A DNA stretch of 20,513 bases, taken from contig JAFXWI010000028.1 in the NCBI GenBank assembly GCA_017542915.1, forward strand, positions 1-20,513, given 5' to 3'. This stretch comes from Paludibacteraceae bacterium (GTDB taxonomy: Bacteria; Bacteroidota; Bacteroidia; Bacteroidales; Paludibacteraceae). Below, in pieces: positions 14,195-20,513 of this stretch (position 1 is its first letter; each line of letters starts with the position of its first letter). Below the pieces are notes generated by a model. It searched no databases. It worked only from the letters and a program-made list of their open reading frames with translations, and had not been told where the DNA came from. The position numbers were made by a program, and so were the translations under genes.

Positions 14195-17100
14195 ATGAAA
14201 TACGTATCTTTTGTACATCGTACGTTGACCCTTTGTACATTGATGTTTTCTCTTTGTACGTTTGCTCAAACCACCATCACCGGTCGTGTGATGGATGGCG
14301 CTTCCAATGAATCGGCTATCGGGGCTACTGTAATGGTCGTTGGCACAACGGTCGGTACGGTCTCTGACTTTGATGGTAATTTTACCCTTGAAGTGCCGGA
14401 CGGAAAATTCATTTTGCAAGTATCCATGGTGGGCTTTAAGACCCAAGTAATAAACATCCGTGGCAAAAATCATATTGAAGTCACCCTTCAGGAAGATACC
14501 CAAGAGATGGATGAAGTCGTTGTGGTGGGCTATGGTACGATGAAAAAACGAGACCTCTCCGGTTCCGTTAGTCAGATTAAGTCCGAAGATCTGCTTGCCG
14601 GAGGAGGCACCGATGTCGCCGTCAGCTTAAGCGGCAAGATAGCCGGAGTGGATGTCAAAGAGTCCGATGGAGCACCGGGTAGTGGTGTCAGCATCACCGT
14701 GCGTGGAGCAAACTCCTTCACCACCTCTTCACAGCCGCTCTATATCGTGGATGGTGTACCTTTCGGTACGGATCCGAACGGCTTGCCTCAGTCCGGCGCT
14801 AATGACGGGCATAACCAGTCTCAAAACCCGCTCTCGATGATCAACCCCAATGATATAGAGAAGATAGAGGTGCTCAAAGACGCATCGGCTACAGCTATCT
14901 ATGGCTCTCGTGGTGCCAACGGCGTGGTGATTATCACTACCCGGAAAGGACAGCAAGGGAAACCCAAGGTGGAACTGAATATCCGTGCCGGTATCCAACA
15001 GATTGCCCGTAAGGTGAAGATGCTGGATGCCTACCATTATGCCCTCTATCAAAACGAAGCCGCCGCCAATAGTCGTGCCTACGAAGGAGGAACGCAGCGC
15101 GATCCGTATAGAGGAGAGTGGGACTATCCGTATGTGGGGTCCGGCTATGTCTATTCGCAAGGTAAGTATAATCCCTCACCGGAGGACTTTCTCAACCCCG
15201 GTCTCCGCACCGATCAGTACGGTAATGTGGATGAAGTGGCGGGAACAGACTGGCAGGATCAGATCTATCGGCTCGGTTGGTCTCAAGAGTATAATGCATC
15301 CGTTAGTGGCGGAACGGATAAAGGGTACTATGCTTTCTCCGGCTCCTATGCCGACCAACGCGGTATCATCAAAAACACAGGTTACCAACGCTATACCCTC
15401 TCCATCAATACCGCTTGGCATATTACGAAATGGCTGGAGATAGGTACCTCGCAGCATTTTACGCATGCTAAGACCGATTTCCAGCGCACCAACTCCGAGA
15501 ATACCGGTATTATCCGATCCTCCCTCATCTTCCCGCCTACCTACGGACCGCATCAGCAGACGGAACAACTGGATGAACTGAACTGGTTAGCTGCCAATCC
15601 CGTCAATTATATCAACGGAGCCAAAGACCAACTCAAGCAGATATCTTGGTTCTCATCCTCCTTTGTGGAATTCACTATCCGGCCTTGGCTCAAACTGCGG
15701 CAGAACCTCGGTTTGGGATATAACGACGGTCATCGTTCTACCTACTATGATCGTCATACACAGGAAGGCAAATCGCCTACCAACGGCAAAGCCGGTAAAG
15801 CCTCTAACATCTGGAAATCGCTCACGGCGGAGACCTTACTCACCTTTGATCACAAGTTCAACGACAACCACTACCTCAATGCGGTGCTCGGTGTCACCTT
15901 CGAGCGCGGCGAAGGTAGCAGCGAAAGTATGACCGCTACCAATTTTCCCAATGATCTGACCAAGGATGCGGATATGTCCCTTGCGCTCGACCGATCTGTT
16001 CTCCGCAGTAGTCATACGGTGCAGTCTCTCGAATCGTATCTGGCGCGCGTCAACTATACCCTCATGGGGCGCTATCTTTTCACTGCCTCGGCGCGTGTGG
16101 ACGGATCTTCTTCCTTTGCCGCCAAGCATAAGTGGGCGCCTTTCTTCTCAGGCGCTTTCGCTTGGCGCATGATTGATGAGTCATGGATGCAGAATCAGGA
16201 GGTGCTCTCCAATTGGAAATGGCGTGTCTCCTATGGCCAGACCGGTAACCAAGCCATAGGTGCTTACCGAACCCTCACAGTCCTCGAAGCGGCGAACTAT
16301 CCCTATACCGGCACCTTGGAGTCCGGCGAAGCGATGATAGACTGGAGAGGACCTACTAACCCTGACCTCAAATGGGAAACAACCGACCAAGTCAATGCTG
16401 GATTGGATGTCGGATTCCTCAATAACAGGATTAACCTCACTTTCGATTATTATTACAAACGTACGCGCGACCTGCTGCAGAACGTGACCATCCCTTCCTC
16501 CTCGGGTTTCAGCCAGATGATGGTCAACTCCGGACATGTCATCAACCAGGGATTTGAGTTCTCCTTGGGTGCCGAGGTCATTGATCTCAATGACTGGAAA
16601 TGGCATATCGATGCCAACCTCTCCCTGAACCGTAACCGTATAGGCGGACTCAAAGGAGACCAGTACGCTACAGCCCTTTGGTCGAAAGCCGATCAGGTCT
16701 TTCTCCAGCGCAACGGGTGCCCAATAGGTACACTCTATGGGTATAAGGAAGAGGGTATAGACCCCGCTACCGGGGAAATCATCTATGCCGACCTCAATGG
16801 GGACGGTGCGGTAACCGAAGCCGACCGGACCATCATCGGAAACACGAATCCTGACTTTACCGGTTCGCTCACCTCGCGGCTGAGTTGGAAAGGGCTCTCC
16901 CTCTCGTTCATGCTGCAAGGTTCATATGGCAACGATATATTCAACTATAACCTCACCGATATCACCATGTCCAACATCGGTAATATCACTGAGGAGGCGT
17001 ATAATCACCGTTGGACGGCAGATAATCCCAACGGCGCCCTTTGGCCTAAAGCCACAGCGGGATACAACCGTACATGGCTCATCTCCAACCGATACGTCGA

Positions 17101-17341
17101 AGATGGCTCGTTCCTGAAAATCAAATATATCACTCTTGCCTACGAGTGGTACAAACCTGCCAAATGGATAGAGAAAATACACGTGGACTTCACCGTCAAT
17201 AACGTCTGGACGTTTACCAAATACTCGTGGTTTGAACCGGACGTCAACGCCGGTGGTACCAATGCTTCCTGTCCCGGAGTGGATAGCTATTCCTATCCTT
17301 CTGCCCGTTCATATGCACTCACTCTTAATTTCACCTTTTAA
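14195..17341 (+). CDS. SusC/RagA-like TonB-dependent glycan transporter
   Basis: The outer-membrane protein has 1048 residues, typical for SusC. The signal peptide ends near CTFAQ (25). A carboxypeptidase-regulatory-like domain spans about 26-105 (TTITGRVMDGASNESAIGAT). A TonB-box-like segment is at 105-114 (MDEVVVVGYG). The plug is at about 118-252 with VRGANSF, YIVDGVPF and the SusC signature SATAIYGSRGANGVVIITTR (231-250). The barrel runs to the C-terminal ALTLNFTF, with the final Phe expected for BAM-inserted barrels. It imports oligosaccharides into the periplasm using TonB energy, as a complex with the SusD protein that follows by 6 bp. The ATG lies 1 bp after the preceding stop. TTTGTAC repeats form part of its signal-peptide coding. 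Confidence 0.97.
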   Translation: MKYVSFVHRTLTLCTLMFSLCTFAQTTITGRVMDGASNESAIGATVMVVGTTVGTVSDFDGNFTLEVPDGKFILQVSMVGFKTQVINIRGKNHIEVTLQEDTQEMDEVVVVGYGTMKKRDLSGSVSQIKSEDLLAGGGTDVAVSLSGKIAGVDVKESDGAPGSGVSITVRGANSFTTSSQPLYIVDGVPFGTDPNGLPQSGANDGHNQSQNPLSMINPNDIEKIEVLKDASATAIYGSRGANGVVIITTRKGQQGKPKVELNIRAGIQQIARKVKMLDAYHYALYQNEAAANSRAYEGGTQRDPYRGEWDYPYVGSGYVYSQGKYNPSPEDFLNPGLRTDQYGNVDEVAGTDWQDQIYRLGWSQEYNASVSGGTDKGYYAFSGSYADQRGIIKNTGYQRYTLSINTAWHITKWLEIGTSQHFTHAKTDFQRTNSENTGIIRSSLIFPPTYGPHQQTEQLDELNWLAANPVNYINGAKDQLKQISWFSSSFVEFTIRPWLKLRQNLGLGYNDGHRSTYYDRHTQEGKSPTNGKAGKASNIWKSLTAETLLTFDHKFNDNHYLNAVLGVTFERGEGSSESMTATNFPNDLTKDADMSLALDRSVLRSSHTVQSLESYLARVNYTLMGRYLFTASARVDGSSSFAAKHKWAPFFSGAFAWRMIDESWMQNQEVLSNWKWRVSYGQTGNQAIGAYRTLTVLEAANYPYTGTLESGEAMIDWRGPTNPDLKWETTDQVNAGLDVGFLNNRINLTFDYYYKRTRDLLQNVTIPSSSGFSQMMVNSGHVINQGFEFSLGAEVIDLNDWKWHIDANLSLNRNRIGGLKGDQYATALWSKADQVFLQRNGCPIGTLYGYKEEGIDPATGEIIYADLNGDGAVTEADRTIIGNTNPDFTGSLTSRLSWKGLSLSFMLQGSYGNDIFNYNLTDITMSNIGNITEEAYNHRWTADNPNGALWPKATAGYNRTWLISNRYVEDGSFLKIKYITLAYEWYKPAKWIEKIHVDFTVNNVWTFTKYSWFEPDVNAGGTNASCPGVDSYSYPSARSYALTLNFTF
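14210..14259. repeat. TTTGTAC words in the SusC signal-peptide region
   Basis: TTTGTAC occurs at 14210-14216, 14232-14238 and 14253-14259, spaced 22 and 21 bp, with the related TCGTACGTTG between the first two. These words code for LCT or its neighbours in the hydrophobic core. The same word family forms a heptamer array in the signal peptide at 19233-19260 and near the C-terminus at 20385-20413. Confidence 0.65.
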
Positions 17342-17347
17342 TTGCAC

Positions 17348-19144
17348 ATGAGTATGAAAAATAGTCAAAAGTCGAAAGTCGAAAGTCGAAAGCCGCTTTT
17401 ATCTTTGAGCGTTAGCGTTCTTTTATCTTTGAGCCTGCTCGCAGGCGGTCTTACTTCCTGCTCTTGGATAAAAGAAGACCCGAAAGATCTCGTCACCGAT
17501 ACGGTTCTTGGAGATAGCGAACAAGCTTGTGCGCAATGGGTGACAGGCGTCTATTCAAAGTGGATATACGATATGTTCTGTTGGGGCTATTTCCCGCGTA
17601 TGTTGGAGTTTGATGCCGACTATATTAGCGGACCGGACTGGCTCTTCGGCACATTCGGAGCCGGAAATTTCCAAGGCGAACCCGACCTCACGGATGCGCT
17701 CTGGAAAGGCTGCTACGGACTGATCGGACGCGCCAATAATGCCCAGAGGCATATCTCCGAGATGAAGAATATCTCCGATGCTACCAAAAACAATGCCATC
17801 GGCGAACTGCAATTCCACAAGGCCTTCGCGTATTTCCTCTTGGTACGCGCTTACGGCGAAGTGCCTATCCAACCCGAGACCGAGACCTTTGACCGCAATC
17901 AACCCCGCAAACCCGTCGTCGAGGTATTCAATCATATCATCGGATTGCTGGAACCGGCTACCCGTATGCTCTATAAGAATACCGATCCCGATTACCGCCC
18001 CGGACATGTCTCTGCTGCCTCCGCTGCCGGGCTGCTTGCCAAAGTCTATGCTACCGAAGCCTCGTACGCCATGCCTGCCGGAACGGAGATCATCGTCCGA
18101 ACCGGAGCTCCTTACACGACCGTCAGCGGTAACAAACGCTATGCGCCTCTTGAGGTACGCTCGTTCTACAAAAACGCTGTCGCGGGGTATGAGTCCCTTG
18201 ATCCTATGCAACTCTATCAGCAGGCAGCCGATTGGGCAGAGGAGGTATTAGACGGGACATACGGGCATCATGAGCTCTCGTCTTATGACATGCTCTGGAC
18301 GAAAGCGAACTGTAACGCCTCCGAGTTCCTCTTCTCCGTCAATACCGTCTCCGGCGATGCTACCTATAAGACCTCTGTCCACACCCAATATGAGGGCTAC
18401 CTCACCGCGCCTAACTCGGACTTCATCCAGTCTGGCGGTTGGACCGGTTGTACGCGGCATTGGTACGATCTCTTTGACCACGATGACTATCGTATCACCA
18501 AAGGGGTGCGGCATCGGTGGCGTAACTATACCCAACAGGAGTCCAATTCCGGGTTCTTCTATCCGCTCGATGATGAATATAGCATCATGGCTACCGGACG
18601 AAACCTCGCAGGGGATTGGGTCAAAGACCCCTCCGGTATCTTTGCCGATGGCGTGAGCTATTACTATTCTACCGATGCCCAATGCCTCGCCTTCACTACC
18701 AAGTATGCCGATGTCACCGATCCCTCTATCGACCAAGCGGATGCCAACTGGCCCTTCCTGCGCCTCGCTGATGTCATACTGATCTATGCGGAGGCACTCA
18801 ACGAACTCGATAAACCCGGCGATGCTCTCATCCAACTCAATAAGATACGTGATCGCTCCAATGCCGAACGCGCTTCTATGGGAGGTAGCAAAGCGCTTTC
18901 GTCTAAAGTAAAACGTCGTTCCGCTATCCTCGAAGAGCGTGCTAAAGAGTTTGCTTGCGAGGCAGACCGACGCTGGGATCTCATCCGCTGGGGGATCTAC
19001 CTCGATGCCATGAACGCACTCGGCGGTACGGATGACTCCGGTGTTAATAAAAACCGCACATCCCGCAACCTCCTTTTCCCCCTCCCCGTGCAGGAACTCA
19101 ATACCAACTCCGCCATCACATCCAACAACCCGGGATGGCAATAA
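17348..19144 (+). CDS. SusD/RagB-like surface glycan-binding lipoprotein
   Basis: The protein has 598 residues from ATG 17348; ATG 17354 (MKNSQ) is equally possible. The lipobox LTSC places the lipid on Cys 38. The following SWIKED contains the Lys-acidic-acidic pattern of a Bacteroidetes surface lipoprotein export signal. SusD features include KAFAYFLLVRAYGEVPI, LLAKVYATEA, RLADVILIYAEALNEL, LNKIRDRSNAE, ILEERAKEFACEADRRW then DLIRWG, and the terminal FPLPVQELNTN and NNPGW. The family forms an alpha-helical TPR-like lid over the SusC barrel and binds the incoming glycan. The N-region is built from an AGTCGAA array and a 24-bp repeat, giving the odd SQKSKVESRK and LLSLSVSVLLSLSLL. A one-unit change in the heptamer array would frameshift the gene. 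Confidence 0.95.
   Translation: MSMKNSQKSKVESRKPLLSLSVSVLLSLSLLAGGLTSCSWIKEDPKDLVTDTVLGDSEQACAQWVTGVYSKWIYDMFCWGYFPRMLEFDADYISGPDWLFGTFGAGNFQGEPDLTDALWKGCYGLIGRANNAQRHISEMKNISDATKNNAIGELQFHKAFAYFLLVRAYGEVPIQPETETFDRNQPRKPVVEVFNHIIGLLEPATRMLYKNTDPDYRPGHVSAASAAGLLAKVYATEASYAMPAGTEIIVRTGAPYTTVSGNKRYAPLEVRSFYKNAVAGYESLDPMQLYQQAADWAEEVLDGTYGHHELSSYDMLWTKANCNASEFLFSVNTVSGDATYKTSVHTQYEGYLTAPNSDFIQSGGWTGCTRHWYDLFDHDDYRITKGVRHRWRNYTQQESNSGFFYPLDDEYSIMATGRNLAGDWVKDPSGIFADGVSYYYSTDAQCLAFTTKYADVTDPSIDQADANWPFLRLADVILIYAEALNELDKPGDALIQLNKIRDRSNAERASMGGSKALSSKVKRRSAILEERAKEFACEADRRWDLIRWGIYLDAMNALGGTDDSGVNKNRTSRNLLFPLPVQELNTNSAITSNNPGWQ
17363..17390. repeat. Four tandem 7-bp units (AGTCGAA) inside the SusD gene start
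   Basis: Units start at 17363 (AGTCAAA), 17370, 17377 and 17384 (AGTCGAA). They encode the basic N-region of the signal peptide, 9 bp after ATG 17354. A unit of 7 bp is not a multiple of 3, so gain or loss of one or two units shifts the frame. The unit is the reverse complement of the array at 8140-8167. Confidence 0.93.
17396..17434. repeat. 15-bp direct repeat with 24-bp period in the SusD signal peptide
   Basis: CTTTTATCTTTGAGC occurs at 17396-17410 and again at 17420-17434, separated by GTTAGCGTT. The 24-bp period keeps the frame and repeats LLSLS in the hydrophobic core. Together with the heptamer array just upstream, almost the whole signal peptide is repeat-derived. Confidence 0.88.
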
Positions 19145-19159
19145 AAATATGTCCATTAG

Positions 19160-19176
19160 GTCGGATTCCATCCGAC
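19160..19176 (+). other. Hairpin between the SusD gene and the last gene
   Basis: GTCGGAT (19160-19166) and ATCCGAC (19170-19176) are perfect 7-bp arms around a TCC loop. The stem is the most G/C-rich stretch of an otherwise A/T-rich 64-bp spacer. It is followed by A residues, not T, so it is not a classical terminator on the plus strand. It could protect or process the mRNA between the two genes. Confidence 0.65.
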
Positions 19177-19208
19177 AAAAAATATTAATTATTAAATTAT
19201 TATCTATT

Positions 19209-20489
19209 ATGAAAAAACATCTCCATTATGCCTTGTACTTGGTACTTTGTACCTTTGTACCTTTCATCTCCCTCTCCGCAGCGGAGACCACACTCTGGGA
19301 ATCAACCTACACCGATGGTGTGGAAATCAACAGCGAGACCGTCGCTTCTTTCAAAGCCGGCGACATTCTCCGTATCTATCTCACAGTGCCCGAAGGTGGC
19401 GCCAACTTCAAGATCTGCTACAAAGGAGCACCCGATTGGTCGGAGACTACTATCCCGTCCCTCGACTCCCAGTGGCCGTGGGTCAACGGTGGCGAAGACC
19501 ATTTCGACCTGACTTTCACGCAAGAAGACATTACAGCTTTCTCGGGAAAGAATATCTACATCTATCAGGGCGAAAGCAGCCTCATTAGCAAAGTCACATT
19601 GGTAACCGAAGACCAAGAACCCGAACCGACCGACCGCGTTGCAGAAACACTCTGGGAAGGTACGCAAGTACTGGGTGCAGAGGGAAATGACGGCTTTGGC
19701 ATTGACGCTGCCCAACTACAAAACTTGGCACTCAACGACTCTATCGCTATCACCATTACCGACCTCACCGACTCCTACTGCCAGATCAATATCGCAGCCA
19801 ACGACCCGTGGACTGCTATCCCGGGCACCAACTGGGAGTCGCTGACTGCAGCAGGCACTTATCGGTATGCTGTCGCTGATGCAGCCCTTGTGGCGAATAT
19901 CAAAGCTTCCGGCCTGACCATTCAGGGTAAACTCTGTACCGTAACCAAACTCGAACTCCTGCCTTACCAAGAGCCGGGCGATGATCCCGAACCGCAACCG
20001 GAGACCAAAGAGTATGTGGATACGGATGTATGGACAGGAGATATTGCTATCTCGTGGAATCCTGAGGAATATGCAGGAGTAGAACTCGATACTTACAATG
20101 TACAACAAGATATGTTAGCTGGTCTTGCTAAAGACGACAGCATTAAGATTTACTATGCCGATGCTATCGAAGGAGCCCAGTTCGCCCTTACCTACAAAGC
20201 CGGCGAATCGTGGTCATGGACGGACCTCGCTATCTCGCAGCACAATGGTTTCTATGCCTACTATGTCGCTTCCGATGAGATTGCGCAGGACATCGCAGAT
20301 CATGGTCTCGTCATCCGTGGTCAAGGCTATCACGCGACCCGTATCGTCATCGGCAAACCCAAGAGTGCAACAGGCTTTGAGGATGTACAAAGTGACAAGG
20401 TACAATGTACAAAGATCCTCCGCAACGGTCAAGTGCTGATTATCCGTGATAGCAAAGCATACAACATGCTCGGTCAATTAGTTGACTAA
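19209..20489 (+). CDS. Secreted three-domain putative glycan-binding protein with sorting-tail-like C-terminus
   Basis: The protein has 426 residues from ATG 19209; the reading frame is open further upstream, but only this Met gives a signal peptide (LHYALYLVLCTFVPFISLSA). It has no lipobox. Three repeats lie at about 27-134, 146-252 and 272-383, each starting near LW or VW (TTLWES, ETLWEG, TDVWTG) and ending in a shared strand (IYIYQGESSLISKVTLV, GLTIQGKLCTVTKLELL, GLVIRGQGYHATRIVIG). Linkers are Pro/Glu-rich. The tail 398-426 (VQCTKILRNGQVLIIRD, then KAYNMLGQLVD) resembles short T9SS-type C-terminal tails of Bacteroidales. The domains match those of the 13018-14193 protein. Position after SusCD suits a surface glycan-binding protein (SusE/SGBP slot). 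No named family is claimed. Confidence 0.82.
   Translation: MKKHLHYALYLVLCTFVPFISLSAAETTLWESTYTDGVEINSETVASFKAGDILRIYLTVPEGGANFKICYKGAPDWSETTIPSLDSQWPWVNGGEDHFDLTFTQEDITAFSGKNIYIYQGESSLISKVTLVTEDQEPEPTDRVAETLWEGTQVLGAEGNDGFGIDAAQLQNLALNDSIAITITDLTDSYCQINIAANDPWTAIPGTNWESLTAAGTYRYAVADAALVANIKASGLTIQGKLCTVTKLELLPYQEPGDDPEPQPETKEYVDTDVWTGDIAISWNPEEYAGVELDTYNVQQDMLAGLAKDDSIKIYYADAIEGAQFALTYKAGESWSWTDLAISQHNGFYAYYVASDEIAQDIADHGLVIRGQGYHATRIVIGKPKSATGFEDVQSDKVQCTKILRNGQVLIIRDSKAYNMLGQLVD
19233..19260. repeat. Four TTGTAC units (7-8 bp period) in the signal peptide
   Basis: TTGTAC or TGGTAC occurs at 19233, 19240, 19247 and 19255, giving periods of 7, 7 and 8 bp. The array encodes LVLCTFVP of the signal peptide. 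Gain or loss of a 7-bp unit would break the frame about 10 codons into the gene. Confidence 0.82.
20385..20413. repeat. Four GTACAAA-like units before the C-terminal tail
   Basis: Units start at 20385 (GTACAAA), 20392 (GTGACAAG, diverged, 8 bp), 20400 (GTACAAT) and 20407 (GTACAAA). This is the reverse complement of the TTTGTAC family. It encodes the linker VQSDKVQCTK between domain 3 and the sorting-like tail. Confidence 0.78.
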
Positions 20490-20513
20490 TAGACTATATA
20501 ATTAACTTTAAAA

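Noticed and set aside
18248..19171. Minus-strand open frame of 307 codons opposite the SusD gene
   Set aside because: SusD motifs are unambiguous on the plus strand; the antisense product has no signal, motif or plausible start context.
19160..19176. Rho-independent terminator after the SusD gene
   Set aside because: The stem is followed by A residues rather than a T-run in the plus direction, so it does not fit a terminator for this operon.

Overview
The window looks like a chromosomal piece of a member of the Bacteroidales (phylum Bacteroidota). The reasons are the SusC/SusD pair, two TonB-dependent receptors with carboxypeptidase-regulatory-like N-termini, promoters of the Bacteroidetes type (TTG at -33, TAnnTTTG at -7), few clear Shine-Dalgarno sites, and a Bacteroidales-type Rel and DUF1573 protein. 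I cannot name a genus. I see no tRNA or rRNA gene, CRISPR array, integrase or insertion sequence.

The left half (1-10434) lies entirely on the minus strand and is mainly core. In transcription order it holds a bifunctional (p)ppGpp synthetase/hydrolase (rel), a secreted DUF1573 protein, the GTPase chaperone meaB, replicative helicase dnaB, asparaginyl-tRNA synthetase asnS, and a large TonB-dependent receptor that runs off the left edge. Spacings are short (-23 to about 120 bp), so some of these may be cotranscribed.

A 525-bp intergenic region (10435-10959) separates this block from the right half. Two outward-facing promoters (rel leftward, araC rightward) carry nearly the same 23-bp palindromic element in mirror orientation. 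Between them lie several short tandem repeats.

The right half (10960-20489) is on the plus strand and is a compact polysaccharide utilization locus, most likely for beta-mannan. It encodes an AraC-type regulator, a GH26 glycoside hydrolase lipoprotein, a secreted protein made of three tandem beta-sandwich-like domains, a SusC-like transporter, a SusD-like surface lipoprotein, and a second three-domain protein with a short C-terminal tail resembling a type IX secretion sorting tail. Model: surface proteins bind the glycan, GH26 cuts it, SusCD imports oligosaccharides, and the AraC protein switches on the operon. The locus may continue past the right edge.

The most unusual feature is a set of short tandem arrays with a 7-bp (sometimes 8, 9 or 11-bp) period. 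Different units occur at almost every junction of the minus-strand block, touching or lying within a few bases of the upstream stop codon. Related arrays lie inside coding sequence of the locus, mostly in signal-peptide regions. The 7-bp array near the start of the SusD gene would shift the frame if a unit were gained or lost, so it is a candidate phase-variation switch. The second candidate novelty is the unassigned domain present six times across the two three-domain proteins.
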